Source of the DNA: Sphaerochaetaceae bacterium
GTDB lineage: Bacteria; Spirochaetota; Spirochaetia; Sphaerochaetales; Sphaerochaetaceae
DNA length: 64,000 nt
Direction of reading: 5' to 3'
Assembly: GCA_028532765.1 (NCBI GenBank)
Contig: JAQQAR010000087.1
Span: 79,571 to 143,570 of the forward strand
The notes beneath the pieces are model-generated. The model was not told where the DNA came from. It saw nothing but the letters and a program-made list of their open reading frames with translations, and searched no databases. How positions within the stretch are numbered: the first letter of the stretch is position 1; the number at the start of each line of letters is the position of its first letter. Shown here piece by piece: positions 54,147 through 62,532 of the stretch. A program made the position numbers and the translations under genes.

Positions 54147-55909
54147 CGGTGTACCACCTTGATTGGTTGTATGGGATCCTGCTCAGGGATAACCAGTCTT
54201 ACCAGTGTTCCCTCGTCCAGTTCGCTGGATATTTCCAGACCATAGTCCGATCCATAGTACAGTTGGATTCTCTGATGTACATTTCTTACCCCAATTCCGG
54301 CACCATTCTTCTGCGAGGGACTGGACATGCTGAGTATGGTATTCAGTCTCTGCTCATCCATACCAACTCCGTTGTCCCTGATTTCGATGATCACCGCTCC
54401 TGGTTTTTTCTTGAATACCTTGATATCGATATATCCCATCTCCTGCAGGTACTTGATGCCATGATAGATGGCATTCTCCACGATTGGCTGGATGATCAAC
54501 TTGATGGTAGGAAGGTTCTCAATTCCAGGTTCCAAATCGATGGAGAACTGGAATTTGTCTCGATAACGAATCTGTTGGATGATGAGATAGTTTCTCACAT
54601 GCTCCAACTCTTCACCGAGGGTGATGATATCCCTGCCCTTGCTGATCGATATCCTGAAGAGTCTTGCCAGTGCAGTTACCATGGTAATGACACCATTGGT
54701 ATCATTCTGTTCAGCCATCCAAACCACCGAGTCGAGGGTATTGTAAAGGAAATGTGGATTGATCTTTGCCTGGAGTGCATCAAGCTCGAACTTGCGTTTC
54801 ATCTCCTGGCTCTTGACGATATCATCCATCAGTTGCCTGATACGTTGCACCATCACGGCAAATGTCTGGCTGAGCGCTGCAACTTCCTGGTTTCCCCCAA
54901 CCGTAGGTGGGGATGAGAAGTCGCCACGCTCCACACTGTTCATCAACCTTTCCAGCTCCTTGATCGGTCGGCTGATATAGGCAGAAGCAGTGCGGGCGAT
55001 AAGGATGGTGGTGATGATGCAGAAGGCAAGGATGATGAACATAACGGTGGTGTACTGCTCGAGCCCTGCCATCAACTCATCCATGTACGCTACCCCGACT
55101 ATTCTCCATCGAGCGTTGTTCACGGTATCTATGATGACCAGGCGTTCCCTTCCTTCAAAGGTATTGGTAAAGGTCCCGAATATGTGTTCCTGGACTGACT
55201 CCAGATCTTCGTTGAACAGATCCGAATTAATTAATTGTTGGAAGGGGTGGTACACGATTTTCCCATTATTGTCTATGAAGTAGACATACCCACTGGACCC
55301 GAGTTTTGCACTTTGGCAAAGCTCACTTACCGCCCAGAAATTCATGTCAATGAGGAGCAGTCCTTGGCTGAGCTCTCCCCGTTTGTTGGTGTAACTGATC
55401 TGTTGGCTGTAGGTGATGACCCATGGGTAACTGGAGGTGAACAGCTGTTGCACATGAGGGCCGGTGAAGTAGAAGTTTCCTTCTCCTCCAATCGCCCTTG
55501 TAAACCAAGTCTGGCCTATGATCTCCTCTGTTGGACGGCGTGGGGCATCACTGGTGGAAAGCAGTGTTTCCCCTTCAAGGTCGAAGAGCACAAGGCAGAC
55601 AATATCCTGGCGACTGTCAACGATGGACCGTAGTCGATTTTCAATCTCTTCCCGGGGAAGTATATTGGTCTGCTTGGCAAGATCGCGGGCATAGGTTGTG
55701 ATGGTGAGAATGTCGTTGGTGTAGTAGCTCAGATTGGCATTTACCTGCCGAACGATCTCTCTTGTTGAGACGGTTGCATTCTCCCTGATCTGGGACGAGA
55801 ACTGGCTGTAGAGGATTGCAGAGATCAGGAGCGTGAAGGAGATGGAGACTACCGCAATAGCAAAGGTCAGGAGGGTCATGATGGAGTAAGGCTGTTTCTC
55901 TTTCTTCAT
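54143..55909 (-). CDS. Sensor histidine kinase, YesM/LytS-like
   Basis: 588 residues. Transmembrane segment at about 14-36, a large periplasmic sensor (about 40-285, Cache-like), second membrane segment (about 285-308), HAMP (SRPIKELERLMNSVERGDFSS), the HisKA_7TM-type His in AKINPHFLYNTLDSVVW, and an HATPase domain (VENAIYHGIKYL, DNGVGMD, GAGIGVRNVHQRI). It should phosphorylate the YesN-like regulator. Stop and start codons overlap those of both neighbours by four bases, so the three proteins are co-translated. The sensor probably meets the sugar-loaded lipoprotein in the periplasm. Confidence 0.92.
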   Translation of the reverse strand: MKKEKQPYSIMTLLTFAIAVVSISFTLLISAILYSQFSSQIRENATVSTREIVRQVNANLSYYTNDILTITTYARDLAKQTNILPREEIENRLRSIVDSRQDIVCLVLFDLEGETLLSTSDAPRRPTEEIIGQTWFTRAIGGEGNFYFTGPHVQQLFTSSYPWVITYSQQISYTNKRGELSQGLLLIDMNFWAVSELCQSAKLGSSGYVYFIDNNGKIVYHPFQQLINSDLFNEDLESVQEHIFGTFTNTFEGRERLVIIDTVNNARWRIVGVAYMDELMAGLEQYTTVMFIILAFCIITTILIARTASAYISRPIKELERLMNSVERGDFSSPPTVGGNQEVAALSQTFAVMVQRIRQLMDDIVKSQEMKRKFELDALQAKINPHFLYNTLDSVVWMAEQNDTNGVITMVTALARLFRISISKGRDIITLGEELEHVRNYLIIQQIRYRDKFQFSIDLEPGIENLPTIKLIIQPIVENAIYHGIKYLQEMGYIDIKVFKKKPGAVIIEIRDNGVGMDEQRLNTILSMSSPSQKNGAGIGVRNVHQRIQLYYGSDYGLEISSELDEGTLVRLVIPEQDPIQPIKVVHR

Positions 55910-57513
55910 CGGTTAGCCTGTCTATACTGGCTGGGAGACACCCCAACATGTCGCTTGAAACTAAAACTGAAGTAGTTGGGTTCGGAGAACCCGACTGCCT
56001 GGGCGATTTCATAGGTCTTTCCTTCAGTCTTGACCAACAACTCTTTTGCACGGTCCATACGCATCGCAGTCAGGTATTGTACGAAGCTCAATCCAACTTC
56101 TTTCTTGAAGGTGGAACTGAAGTAGGATGGACTGACCCCGATCATCTCACAGATTTCCTCAAGGCCGAATCCAGATTCAGTGAAGTGCTTGGTTATGAGA
56201 AATTTTGCCTTTCCTATGAACTGGATGTGCGAGTTCTCTCTTTGCCCGGCTATCTTCTCCCGGATCTCCAGACAGAGATGCGTGAACCAACGGCGTGCTT
56301 TTCCCAGGGTGGTGAGAGAGGCAAGCTCTGCAAAGAGGTTCCTTCCCTCTTTCTCTGAGAGGGTGAAGAGGGTATGTCCATAGCTGTGAGCCAAGTCTTG
56401 GAGCGAGACAGCCAAAGAGAGGACGAGTTCCTGAATCTGGGTAAGGCTGAGGGAGGCGAGGGCCTCCCCAAATAGAAAGGAAACTGCTTCACTTACCTGT
56501 TGGTCATTTCCTGTTTTTACGGAAAGTACCACATTGGCTTGTAGCTCCTGGATGGCCCCGAGTTGTTCTTCAGGGGACTCGCTTTCCAGGTCGCTGATAA
56601 ATAAGAGAGACTGCTCAGGGTAGCAAGAACTATAGTTGAGAGCCCTTAGTGCCTGTCTGTAGGATTGGGAGATTGCTGATGGCCTGTGTACCTGGTTTCC
56701 TATCCCAAGAACAACAGGAAAGTTGTATTTCTCCAGATATGCTTGGACCTGCTCAGCTTTGCGGTAAGTCTGTTTCTTGAATACTGAATCATAGTGTGCT
56801 TGGCTGTGGCTATTGGCACTGAAGATTATGGCTACTTGGTTCTCGAACTGAAACACCAAGGACCCTTCCTCTTTCTTGCATACCTCATCAACTACCTCGA
56901 ACATTGCCAATGTCTGCAGTGGATCATTCTGGAGGTGGTCACTTTCGATGAGCGCTACCATGAATTCATCCTTCTCCAGGTCAAGGCCATACTCCCTTGC
57001 CTTGGAAATCAGATTCTGGTCACTGGTGGCTTGGGTGGTGGTGAGAAGAGAGAGGAGAAACTTTTCCCTGATAAGGGGGAGTGCTTGCTGGTAGACCTCT
57101 TTCAGCCTTTTCTGGTCCTGTGTTCTTTTGATCTCTTGATCCAAACGAGTGCCTAAACGTTCCAATAGCCCGCAAAGATCATCAACAGAGACAGGTTTTA
57201 GGACATATTCACTCACATCATAGTGCATTGCTTGCTGGGCGTAGGTAAACTCATCATACCCGCTGAGTATTACGAGTGTGGTTGCAGGATAGGCAAGTCG
57301 TATTTCCTTGATCAGGTCCATACCATCGAGGTAGGGCATTCTGATATCAGTGATAACGACATCGGGATGAAGGTCCTCAACCAGTTCAAGGGCTTCTATT
57401 CCATTCCCAGCTTCTCCCACCACCGAAAAGTTATACCGCTCCCATGGGGTGCGGGAGCGAATTCCTTCTCGTACAGCAGACTCATCATCAACCAGAAGTA
57501 TTGAATACGGCAT
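55906..57513 (-). CDS. YesN-like response regulator with AraC-type DNA-binding domain
   Basis: 535 residues. Receiver at 1-120: acidic pair in ILLVDDE, phospho-acceptor Asp56 (VVITDIRMPY), Lys in YVLKPV. A long middle region (about 130-425) is typical of YesN-type regulators. The C-terminus has two AraC helix-turn-helix units (FGLEEICEMIGVSPSYFSSTFKKEVG and KTYEIAQAVGFSEPNYFSFSFKRHVG). The start at 57513 begins directly at the receiver; the longer frame would overlap the next gene. It has no Shine-Dalgarno sequence and may be leaderless. Likely activator of the convergent mgl operon; the repeat at 49329-49356 is a candidate site. Confidence 0.92.
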   Translation of the reverse strand: MPYSILLVDDESAVREGIRSRTPWERYNFSVVGEAGNGIEALELVEDLHPDVVITDIRMPYLDGMDLIKEIRLAYPATTLVILSGYDEFTYAQQAMHYDVSEYVLKPVSVDDLCGLLERLGTRLDQEIKRTQDQKRLKEVYQQALPLIREKFLLSLLTTTQATSDQNLISKAREYGLDLEKDEFMVALIESDHLQNDPLQTLAMFEVVDEVCKKEEGSLVFQFENQVAIIFSANSHSQAHYDSVFKKQTYRKAEQVQAYLEKYNFPVVLGIGNQVHRPSAISQSYRQALRALNYSSCYPEQSLLFISDLESESPEEQLGAIQELQANVVLSVKTGNDQQVSEAVSFLFGEALASLSLTQIQELVLSLAVSLQDLAHSYGHTLFTLSEKEGRNLFAELASLTTLGKARRWFTHLCLEIREKIAGQRENSHIQFIGKAKFLITKHFTESGFGLEEICEMIGVSPSYFSSTFKKEVGLSFVQYLTAMRMDRAKELLVKTEGKTYEIAQAVGFSEPNYFSFSFKRHVGVSPSQYRQANR

Positions 57514-57520
57514 AGCTATC

Positions 57521-57549
57521 ATGGTAGAGGGAAATGAGGGAGTAAGCAA
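57521..57549 (-). promoter_or_regulatory. Candidate promoter of the two-component operon
   Basis: Minus strand TTGCTT (57549-57544), 17 bp spacer, TACCAT (57526-57521), ending seven bases before ATG 57513. It sits in the short gap behind the nitroreductase gene, running into that gene's stop-proximal bases. Confidence 0.4.
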
Positions 57550-57554
57550 GTTTT

Positions 57555-58340
57555 TTAGTCTCCACACCACCAGTCGAACATGACACTGACTGAGCGGTTC
57601 ATCTCCTCCATAAAGGCACTGGTGTGTTTTCTCAGGTAGTAGTAATCTGCGAGTGTTCCCATGTTCTCATACGGAAGCGAATGTGTTGCCCTTCTTTGCT
57701 GTTCATGCTCCTGGTAAGCATGTGCCAACTCCTCAATATGGGGCTCCTCATATCGGTTTTCCATAAAGACGGAGGGGTCTGGGCAACGGGGGGTCAATTT
57801 GATGGGACCTTTTCCTTTGGGGTAGCCAAAGATAAGCATACATGCCGGGATGGTGTATTGTTTCAGCTTCAGGAGGTCTCTCAGGTCCTCAAACTGCTCG
57901 ATGACGTCCCCGATGTAACAGGATCCTATGCCGAGTGCTTCTGCAGCCACCACTGCGTTCTGCGCTGCTATGATTGCGTCCTGCATGCAGAGATGCAGAT
58001 CGCCTAGGCCAGGTTTACGATAGGAGACGTTCATTTGCTCTTTTCCTCTCTCTACAGCACCGCTTTCTTGGAAATAATTCACCCACTTCTGCATGTCGGC
58101 GAGGAATACCCAGACCAAGGGTGCCTTACTGATCATCTCCTGGTTGTCGCATATTCCAGCAAGGGTTTTCTTCTTCTCGCTGTCGCTGACTTCAACGACT
58201 GAGTAGAGAGCCATATTCCCTGCCGTAGGGGCACGGAGGGTTGCCTGTTTCAGGAGCGAGAGATGCTCCTCTTCGATGGGCCGATCCTGGAAGGCGCGGA
58301 CACTTCGTCGATTATTCAATAGTTCCAATGTTTCTTGCAT
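57555..58340 (-). CDS. Nitroreductase-family flavoprotein (NfsA/FRP-like)
   Basis: 261 residues. FMN-binding marks: the N-terminal NNRRSVRAFQDRPI, RAPTAGNMALYSV, and the segment DAIIAAQNAVVAAEALGIGSCYIGDV typical of oxygen-insensitive NADPH nitroreductases. The second half (PKGKGPIKLTPRCPDPSVF) also fits FRP/NfsA. It may reduce nitro compounds, quinones or flavins. The start 58340 begins at MQETLELL; there is no Shine-Dalgarno sequence, but a TATACT box (58352-58347) ends six bases upstream. Divergent from the MFS gene with only 78 bp between start codons. Confidence 0.88.
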   Translation of the reverse strand: MQETLELLNNRRSVRAFQDRPIEEEHLSLLKQATLRAPTAGNMALYSVVEVSDSEKKKTLAGICDNQEMISKAPLVWVFLADMQKWVNYFQESGAVERGKEQMNVSYRKPGLGDLHLCMQDAIIAAQNAVVAAEALGIGSCYIGDVIEQFEDLRDLLKLKQYTIPACMLIFGYPKGKGPIKLTPRCPDPSVFMENRYEEPHIEELAHAYQEHEQQRRATHSLPYENMGTLADYYYLRKHTSAFMEEMNRSVSVMFDWWCGD

Positions 58341-58346
58341 GGAAAG

Positions 58347-58411
58347 AGTATACGGTACTGTCTTCACTTCTTCCAGTGGAGATATACAAATCAAGTGGAA
58401 TGGTCTATCCT
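58347..58411. promoter_or_regulatory. Divergent promoter region of nitroreductase and MFS genes
   Basis: Minus direction: TATACT (58352-58347) six bases before ATG 58340. Plus direction: TATACA (58383-58388), 17 bp spacer, TATCCT (58406-58411) seven bases before ATG 58419. Neither gene has a ribosome binding site, so both messages may be leaderless. Confidence 0.35.
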
Positions 58412-58418
58412 ATACGGT

Positions 58419-59732
58419 ATGAAAAGTGTGAAGGCATATCGCTACCGATGGTTGATTTTACTCTCTTTGATACTCCTGATCCTTTCGGTGGAGGTTCATT
58501 GGCTGAATCTCTCTCCTGTTGGTAGGGTTGCAAATGAATATTATGCGTCTCAGTTAACGCTTACCTACGCTCGTCCGGTGGACTTGCTCTCACTGACATA
58601 TCTCATTGTGTTTGTGGTGGCAAGTATCCCTGCATCTTACTTGTTGCACCGTCTTGGTATCCGCACTGCCACCTGGATAGCCAGCGGCTTGATCATATTC
58701 GGCTCCATGACCAAGTGGATCTATCTTTCGACCTTTTCCCTGGTTCTCCTTGGCCAGTTCATCCTTGCGATTGGTCAGGCCTTGGTCCTGACCAGTATTA
58801 CTGAGATTGTCAGCCGTTGGTTTCCCATCCGAGAGCGTGGTATGGCTGTCGGTATCACCAGTGCCAGCCAATACCTGTCACTTGCAGTGGTAATGATTGT
58901 CTCTCCGATCTTGGTTGTGACCAAGGCGAATGATCCCTCGTGGGGGAGCGGTTTTGAGGAGTTGATGCGTTTCTATGCGATTCTCAGTTCAACCCTTGCC
59001 CTTGCTGCAGCCCTATTGATTCGCGAGAACCCTCCCTCTCCTTCTTCAGCTTTGCCAAGCAACAACAAGGTACACTACCGTTCCTCGTTCAAGGCAATCA
59101 ATGCTATTTCATCCCTCCGAGGGCTGATGATTATTTTTGCAATTGGTTGGGGTGTTCTGATGACCTTGTTTATCAAGATTGATGAGATCAGTGAGTTTCT
59201 TGGTTTTGCTGATTCAAATGGATTTTTGGGGATTGCAATGCTTGCAGGAGGTATGGTGGGAGCAATTGTGCTGCCCGCCCTCTCAGACCGTTTTCGCAGG
59301 AGAAAACTTTTCTTTGTATTCTGTAATGTCTGTTCGATCCCGGGTATCCTGCTTCTGGTTTTCTGCCAGCAAATTGGTGCAGTACTGCTGAACAGTGAGG
59401 CAATTGCCTTGATCGGGTCCTCGATTGTAGGGCTCTCCTTGCTCTCAGCTATTCCCATCGGCACGCAGTATGCTGCTGAATTGGGGCAGGGGATCAGTGA
59501 GGAGGTCATCCAGGGAATGTTGCTGCTTTTCAGCCAAGCTGCCTGTGCAGCCATTCTTGTCTTCTCTCTGGTGATTACCGAGCAGTATGCCCCCATGTTG
59601 CTTGCCACCTTGGCCGCTCTCCTCGCTGCTGCAATGATCGGCAGCACCTTCCTTAAGGAGAGCAAGATGATCATCACAGAAGAAGAGCGGCTCAAAGAGG
59701 CTATCAATCAGGAGATTGTACATCTTCAGTAG
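58419..59732 (+). CDS. MFS transporter, FLVCR-like
   Basis: 437 residues, about 12 transmembrane helices. The pattern resembles the FLVCR/DIRC2-type branch (YLIVFVVASIPASYLLHRLGIRTATW, LTSITEIVSRWFPIRERGMAVGITSASQYLS), whose animal members carry heme, choline or related amines; bacterial substrates are unknown. The start 58419 (MKSVKAYRYRW) lies directly before the first helix, without a Shine-Dalgarno sequence. It ends two bases before the convergent second nitroreductase gene. Confidence 0.82.
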   Translation: MKSVKAYRYRWLILLSLILLILSVEVHWLNLSPVGRVANEYYASQLTLTYARPVDLLSLTYLIVFVVASIPASYLLHRLGIRTATWIASGLIIFGSMTKWIYLSTFSLVLLGQFILAIGQALVLTSITEIVSRWFPIRERGMAVGITSASQYLSLAVVMIVSPILVVTKANDPSWGSGFEELMRFYAILSSTLALAAALLIRENPPSPSSALPSNNKVHYRSSFKAINAISSLRGLMIIFAIGWGVLMTLFIKIDEISEFLGFADSNGFLGIAMLAGGMVGAIVLPALSDRFRRRKLFFVFCNVCSIPGILLLVFCQQIGAVLLNSEAIALIGSSIVGLSLLSAIPIGTQYAAELGQGISEEVIQGMLLLFSQAACAAILVFSLVITEQYAPMLLATLAALLAAAMIGSTFLKESKMIITEEERLKEAINQEIVHLQ

Positions 59733-59734
59733 GA

Positions 59735-60307
59735 CTATTTGCCCTTTGGTTTCAACTGCTTATCAAAATGGTTGAATGCATGCACGTTCTCCAAGGGGAG
59801 GCGATCGCGTTTGCCGTTTTCACTCTCCAGGTGTTTTTCGCTTAGGTGGGAGCTGTCTCCTGGGTATCCTACCACCATCAGTACCATGATGGAGTCTTCA
59901 TCAGCAATGCCTAACACTTCTTTTGCCAGATCGGCATTGAACCCTGCGATGGGGTGTACATACAGTCCTTCCTGTACAGCCTGAAGCTGATACGCCATCG
60001 CTGCCATACCCAGTTCAAATGGGGCATAATGGCGCTCCCCAAGGGTCATTCCCCAGGAGTTGTTGGTTACCACCGCTACCAACGCGGGAGCCTTCTTTGC
60101 CCAGTAGTTCCCAGGGGCCAGTGCTTCCTTGAGTTTATCCAGTACTGTTTCATCAGATACGGTTACCAGTCTCCATGGTTGGTTGTTCATGGATGAGGGG
60201 GCGGTGTGTGCTGCTTCTGCAAGACGGACCAAGATGTCATCACTGATGGGTTTTGTATCGAGAGCACGATAGGCTCTCCTCTTCTCAATAACTTCTAACA
60301 TTGCCAT
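59735..60307 (-). CDS. Nitroreductase-family flavoprotein, small type
   Basis: 190 residues with LEVIEKRRAYRALDTKPI, AAHTAPSSMNNQPWRLVTV (FMN contacts) and a compact C-terminus (IMVLMVVGYPGD). Substrate unknown; the family includes quinone, nitroaromatic and enone reductases. ATG 60307 has GGAGG five bases upstream, so a longer frame was trimmed. Part of a small flavin/redox neighbourhood with the PNPOx-like protein and rubredoxin. Confidence 0.88.
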   Translation of the reverse strand: MAMLEVIEKRRAYRALDTKPISDDILVRLAEAAHTAPSSMNNQPWRLVTVSDETVLDKLKEALAPGNYWAKKAPALVAVVTNNSWGMTLGERHYAPFELGMAAMAYQLQAVQEGLYVHPIAGFNADLAKEVLGIADEDSIMVLMVVGYPGDSSHLSEKHLESENGKRDRLPLENVHAFNHFDKQLKPKGK

Positions 60308-60412
60308 AGATTCCTCCATTTCATCTCTTTTCAATGTACTATGGTTTTCATTATCCGTGTACAGGGAATAAGGTTTTTCTTTCTGAGGCAACTATTTGTT
60401 TTCAATAATGTG

Positions 60413-60892
60413 TTACTTCTGAGACAACTCTTTTGCTTGTTTGCCTGAGAGATGTTCAATGTCAATGGCGATAATGATTGCCTGCCTACATTCCCTGACC
60501 TGTTCTATACGTTCCTGTTTCGGTCTGTCGCTCGCATATTTGTCAGTGAGGGCTGTAAAGGCCCTTGTATACTCATCCCCTTCAGCCAATCGTGCCTTCC
60601 CAAAAGCAATGACACTGGAAAAGTAGGTGGTGTACTCCTTGCTTACAATCTGGTCCTGGCCTACAACGGTGAAAGACACTTTCCTGTGGTTTTCAATAGC
60701 ATCGACTTTATGCCCTTGCTTGGCGCTATGTATGTAGAGCGTATTGTCAAGGTAGACGTAATTGAGGGGAATTGCATATGGGTAGGAATCGTCACCAAGG
60801 CAGGCAAGCGTACCATAGGAACCTGCTCCAAGTATGGCCATGGTCTCTTTCTCATTGAGTTGCTGCTTTGCCCTACGCATCGCTCTGAACAT
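60413..60892 (-). CDS. Pyridoxamine 5'-phosphate oxidase-related flavin-binding protein
   Basis: 159 residues of the split-barrel fold, NimA-like. Conserved pieces: GSYGTLACLGDDSYPYAIPLNYVYLDNTLYIHSAKQGHKVDAIENHRKVSFTVVG and SVIAFGKARL. Members bind FMN or F420 and some inactivate nitroimidazoles or bind heme. AGAGGAG precedes ATG 60892. It lies between nitroreductase and rubredoxin genes on the same strand, but a terminator separates it from rubredoxin. Confidence 0.85.
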   Translation of the reverse strand: MFRAMRRAKQQLNEKETMAILGAGSYGTLACLGDDSYPYAIPLNYVYLDNTLYIHSAKQGHKVDAIENHRKVSFTVVGQDQIVSKEYTTYFSSVIAFGKARLAEGDEYTRAFTALTDKYASDRPKQERIEQVRECRQAIIIAIDIEHLSGKQAKELSQK

Positions 60893-60914
60893 AAAAGGCT
60901 CTCCTCTGGATATG

Positions 60915-60945
60915 AAAAAACGGGGAAGGCAGTACCATCCCCGTT
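60915..60945 (-). terminator. Terminator of the rubredoxin gene
   Basis: Minus strand: AACGGGGA, 11-base loop, TCCCCGTT, then T residues opposite the plus-strand A-tract 60915-60920. An 8 bp stem, about 18 bases after the rubredoxin stop. Confidence 0.85.
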
Positions 60946-60962
60946 CTTAGAAACCCACGTGA

Positions 60963-61124
60963 TTAGTCGCGGGGTGAAAAGTCAGACTTAGGAGCTCCAC
61001 AGAGAGGGCAAACCCAATCCTCGGGGAGATCTTCAAAGGCTGTTCCGGGCTTGATTCCGTTATCGGGATCACCTACTTTCGGGTCATATACATACCCACA
61101 AAGATCGCATTCGTACTCTTTCAT
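60963..61124 (-). CDS. Rubredoxin
   Basis: 53 residues with the two iron-binding pairs [18 protein letters not shown] and [13 protein letters not shown]. Small one-electron carrier, in anaerobes usually feeding rubrerythrin, superoxide reductase or flavodiiron proteins that detoxify oxygen. The ATG at 61124 has GGAGGAGG upstream; extra upstream codons were dropped. It has its own terminator and follows the WYL-like regulator gene by about 57 bases on the same strand. Confidence 0.97.
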   Translation of the reverse strand: MKEYECDLCGYVYDPKVGDPDNGIKPGTAFEDLPEDWVCPLCGAPKSDFSPRD

Positions 61125-61181
61125 AGTTGTTTCCTCCTCCCCATAGCATAACGACATTCATGCCAAGGGGCAAGATAATTA

Positions 61182-62150
61182 TTACTGATAGAGTGCCAGG
61201 ATTTTATTCAGCATCTTGCAGAATTTCTTCCTGAAACTATCAGGTCCCAATATCTCCACTGAGTCACCACACTGGATGATTCTCAGATAGAGTTCGATCG
61301 AGTTCTCTGCATCCATGTTGCAGATAAGATCCCCACCCTCCGTTTTTTCGAACACAGGGGTTCCATGCACTACCGAGCGAAAGACGTTCATCGCTGATCG
61401 TTCCTTAAGCCTCAGGCTTAGCGGAATCATATCGATAGCTTCGTAGTGTTCCTCGGCTTCATGGAACTTAAATGGTTTGAGGTTGTCCGGGATGGTGTAG
61501 GTCTCATCCAGGATGATTGCACTGGTGATGGTGCTGATATCGATGGTAATGATCTCAGTGGTGTGGCGTAATCTTCCCGTCACACTGATAGGATGCCGTC
61601 CTCCGGTGTCTTCTTCCCGGAACCCTATGAAGTAGGGGGCAAGCTCTGTCTCAATGGGGTCGAAGCCTTTCAGGCTCTGTACAACTCTCACAATACGACC
61701 CGATACCCAGGAGTCGATAAGCACTTCCAACACAGAGTTGAACTTGCTGCACTCCTTCTTCTCCTGTATCTTCCTGTCGATTTGCTCAGCGAGATTGACG
61801 ACGTTCTCACTGATCTTCGGGGCATAGGATCGCATATTCATGGCAATCTTTCTCAGGCCCGATGCAAGATGGGGATTCTGGTACTCACTGCTGGTTGCAA
61901 GCATCTCCGCGGAGAGGTTGAAAGCAAGGCTCTCATAGACGCTGAGGGCAATATTATCGTCATCTTCCCTGCTTCTTATCTTGATGAGGTTGTTTTCCTC
62001 ATAGATGTCGATATACTGTTTCAATTCATCAACATATCTGCTGATCGTTGAGCGATGGACGCCAAGACGGCGCGCAATCTCGGCTCTCCTCAGTCCTTCC
62101 GGATGGGAGTGAAGCAATAACTCAAGTTGTGCAACGCGTTCGCCTTTCAT
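61182..62150 (-). CDS. HTH-WYL-type transcriptional regulator
   Basis: 322 residues. N-terminal helix-turn-helix (about 1-55: VAQLELLLHSHPEGLRRAEIARRLGVHRSTISRYVDELKQY) and a C-terminal region (about 150-320) built like WYL-domain regulators, with the usual WYL triad hard to recognise; LGPDSFRKKFCKMLNKIL resembles the WCX end. Such proteins sense small ligands or nucleic acids. AGAGGAAG precedes the ATG. Inverted repeats of TTGCA around its promoter suggest autoregulation and perhaps control of slyX on the other strand. Confidence 0.82.
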   Translation of the reverse strand: MKGERVAQLELLLHSHPEGLRRAEIARRLGVHRSTISRYVDELKQYIDIYEENNLIKIRSREDDDNIALSVYESLAFNLSAEMLATSSEYQNPHLASGLRKIAMNMRSYAPKISENVVNLAEQIDRKIQEKKECSKFNSVLEVLIDSWVSGRIVRVVQSLKGFDPIETELAPYFIGFREEDTGGRHPISVTGRLRHTTEIITIDISTITSAIILDETYTIPDNLKPFKFHEAEEHYEAIDMIPLSLRLKERSAMNVFRSVVHGTPVFEKTEGGDLICNMDAENSIELYLRIIQCGDSVEILGPDSFRKKFCKMLNKILALYQ

Positions 62151-62167
62151 TCAATACTTCCTCTTAT

Positions 62168-62257
62168 TTGCACCATTCTGCAACAAAATACAAGTCAGTA
62201 TACCATGGATGTCTTATCTTACAAGGCTTATTTGCACAAATGAACACGGTTTTGCAA
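62168..62257. promoter_or_regulatory. Paired TTGCA inverted repeats around the WYL-regulator promoter
   Basis: Site 1: TTGCA-N6-TGCAA (62168-62183). Site 2: TTGCA-N16-TGCAA (62232-62257). The spacers differ by ten bases, one helical turn. Both left halves lie in the ten-base direct repeat TTATTTGCAC (62164-62173 and 62228-62237). Site 1 lies just past the regulator's expected start, site 2 behind its -35. Confidence 0.5.
62197..62224 (-). promoter_or_regulatory. Candidate promoter of the WYL-type regulator gene
   Basis: Minus strand TTGTAA (62224-62219), 16 bp spacer, TATACT (62202-62197). Flanked on both sides by the TTGCA repeats. Confidence 0.45.
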
Positions 62258-62270
62258 CATCACCTGAGAG

Positions 62271-62299
62271 TTGTCGAGGAAACACACTCATGATAGGAT
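62271..62299 (+). promoter_or_regulatory. Candidate promoter of slyX
   Basis: TTGTCG (62271-62276), 17 bp spacer, TAGGAT (62294-62299). Start near 62306, just before the AAGGAG of slyX. The -35 begins 14 bases after the second TTGCA repeat. Confidence 0.4.
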
Positions 62300-62322
62300 A
62301 TGCTTACTAAGGAGAGACTACT

Positions 62323-62529
62323 ATGGAAGAACGTCTGACGAAGCTTGAAATGAAACTTGCCTATGCGGAAGAGACGATCGTAACCCTCGATTCTGTGGTC
62401 ACTGAACAAGCCAAAGAAATCGGACTTCTGAAGAGTCGTCTTGAAGCATTGGAAAAGCGTGTCTCTGATGTGGTGGATGAAATGGGGGATGACGTAGCCC
62501 CTTCGGACCAGAGGCCACCCCACTATTAG
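62323..62529 (+). CDS. slyX: SlyX family protein
   Basis: 68 residues, a heptad-repeat coiled coil over most of its length (LTKLEMKLAYAEETIVTLDSVVTEQ...LKSRLEALEKRV) with the typical short tail ending PPHY. SlyX proteins are widespread, form coiled-coil oligomers and have no established function. AAGGAGAG precedes the ATG. Converges with the persulfide multidomain gene, three bases away. Confidence 0.85.
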   Translation: MEERLTKLEMKLAYAEETIVTLDSVVTEQAKEIGLLKSRLEALEKRVSDVVDEMGDDVAPSDQRPPHY

Positions 62530-62532
62530 GAA

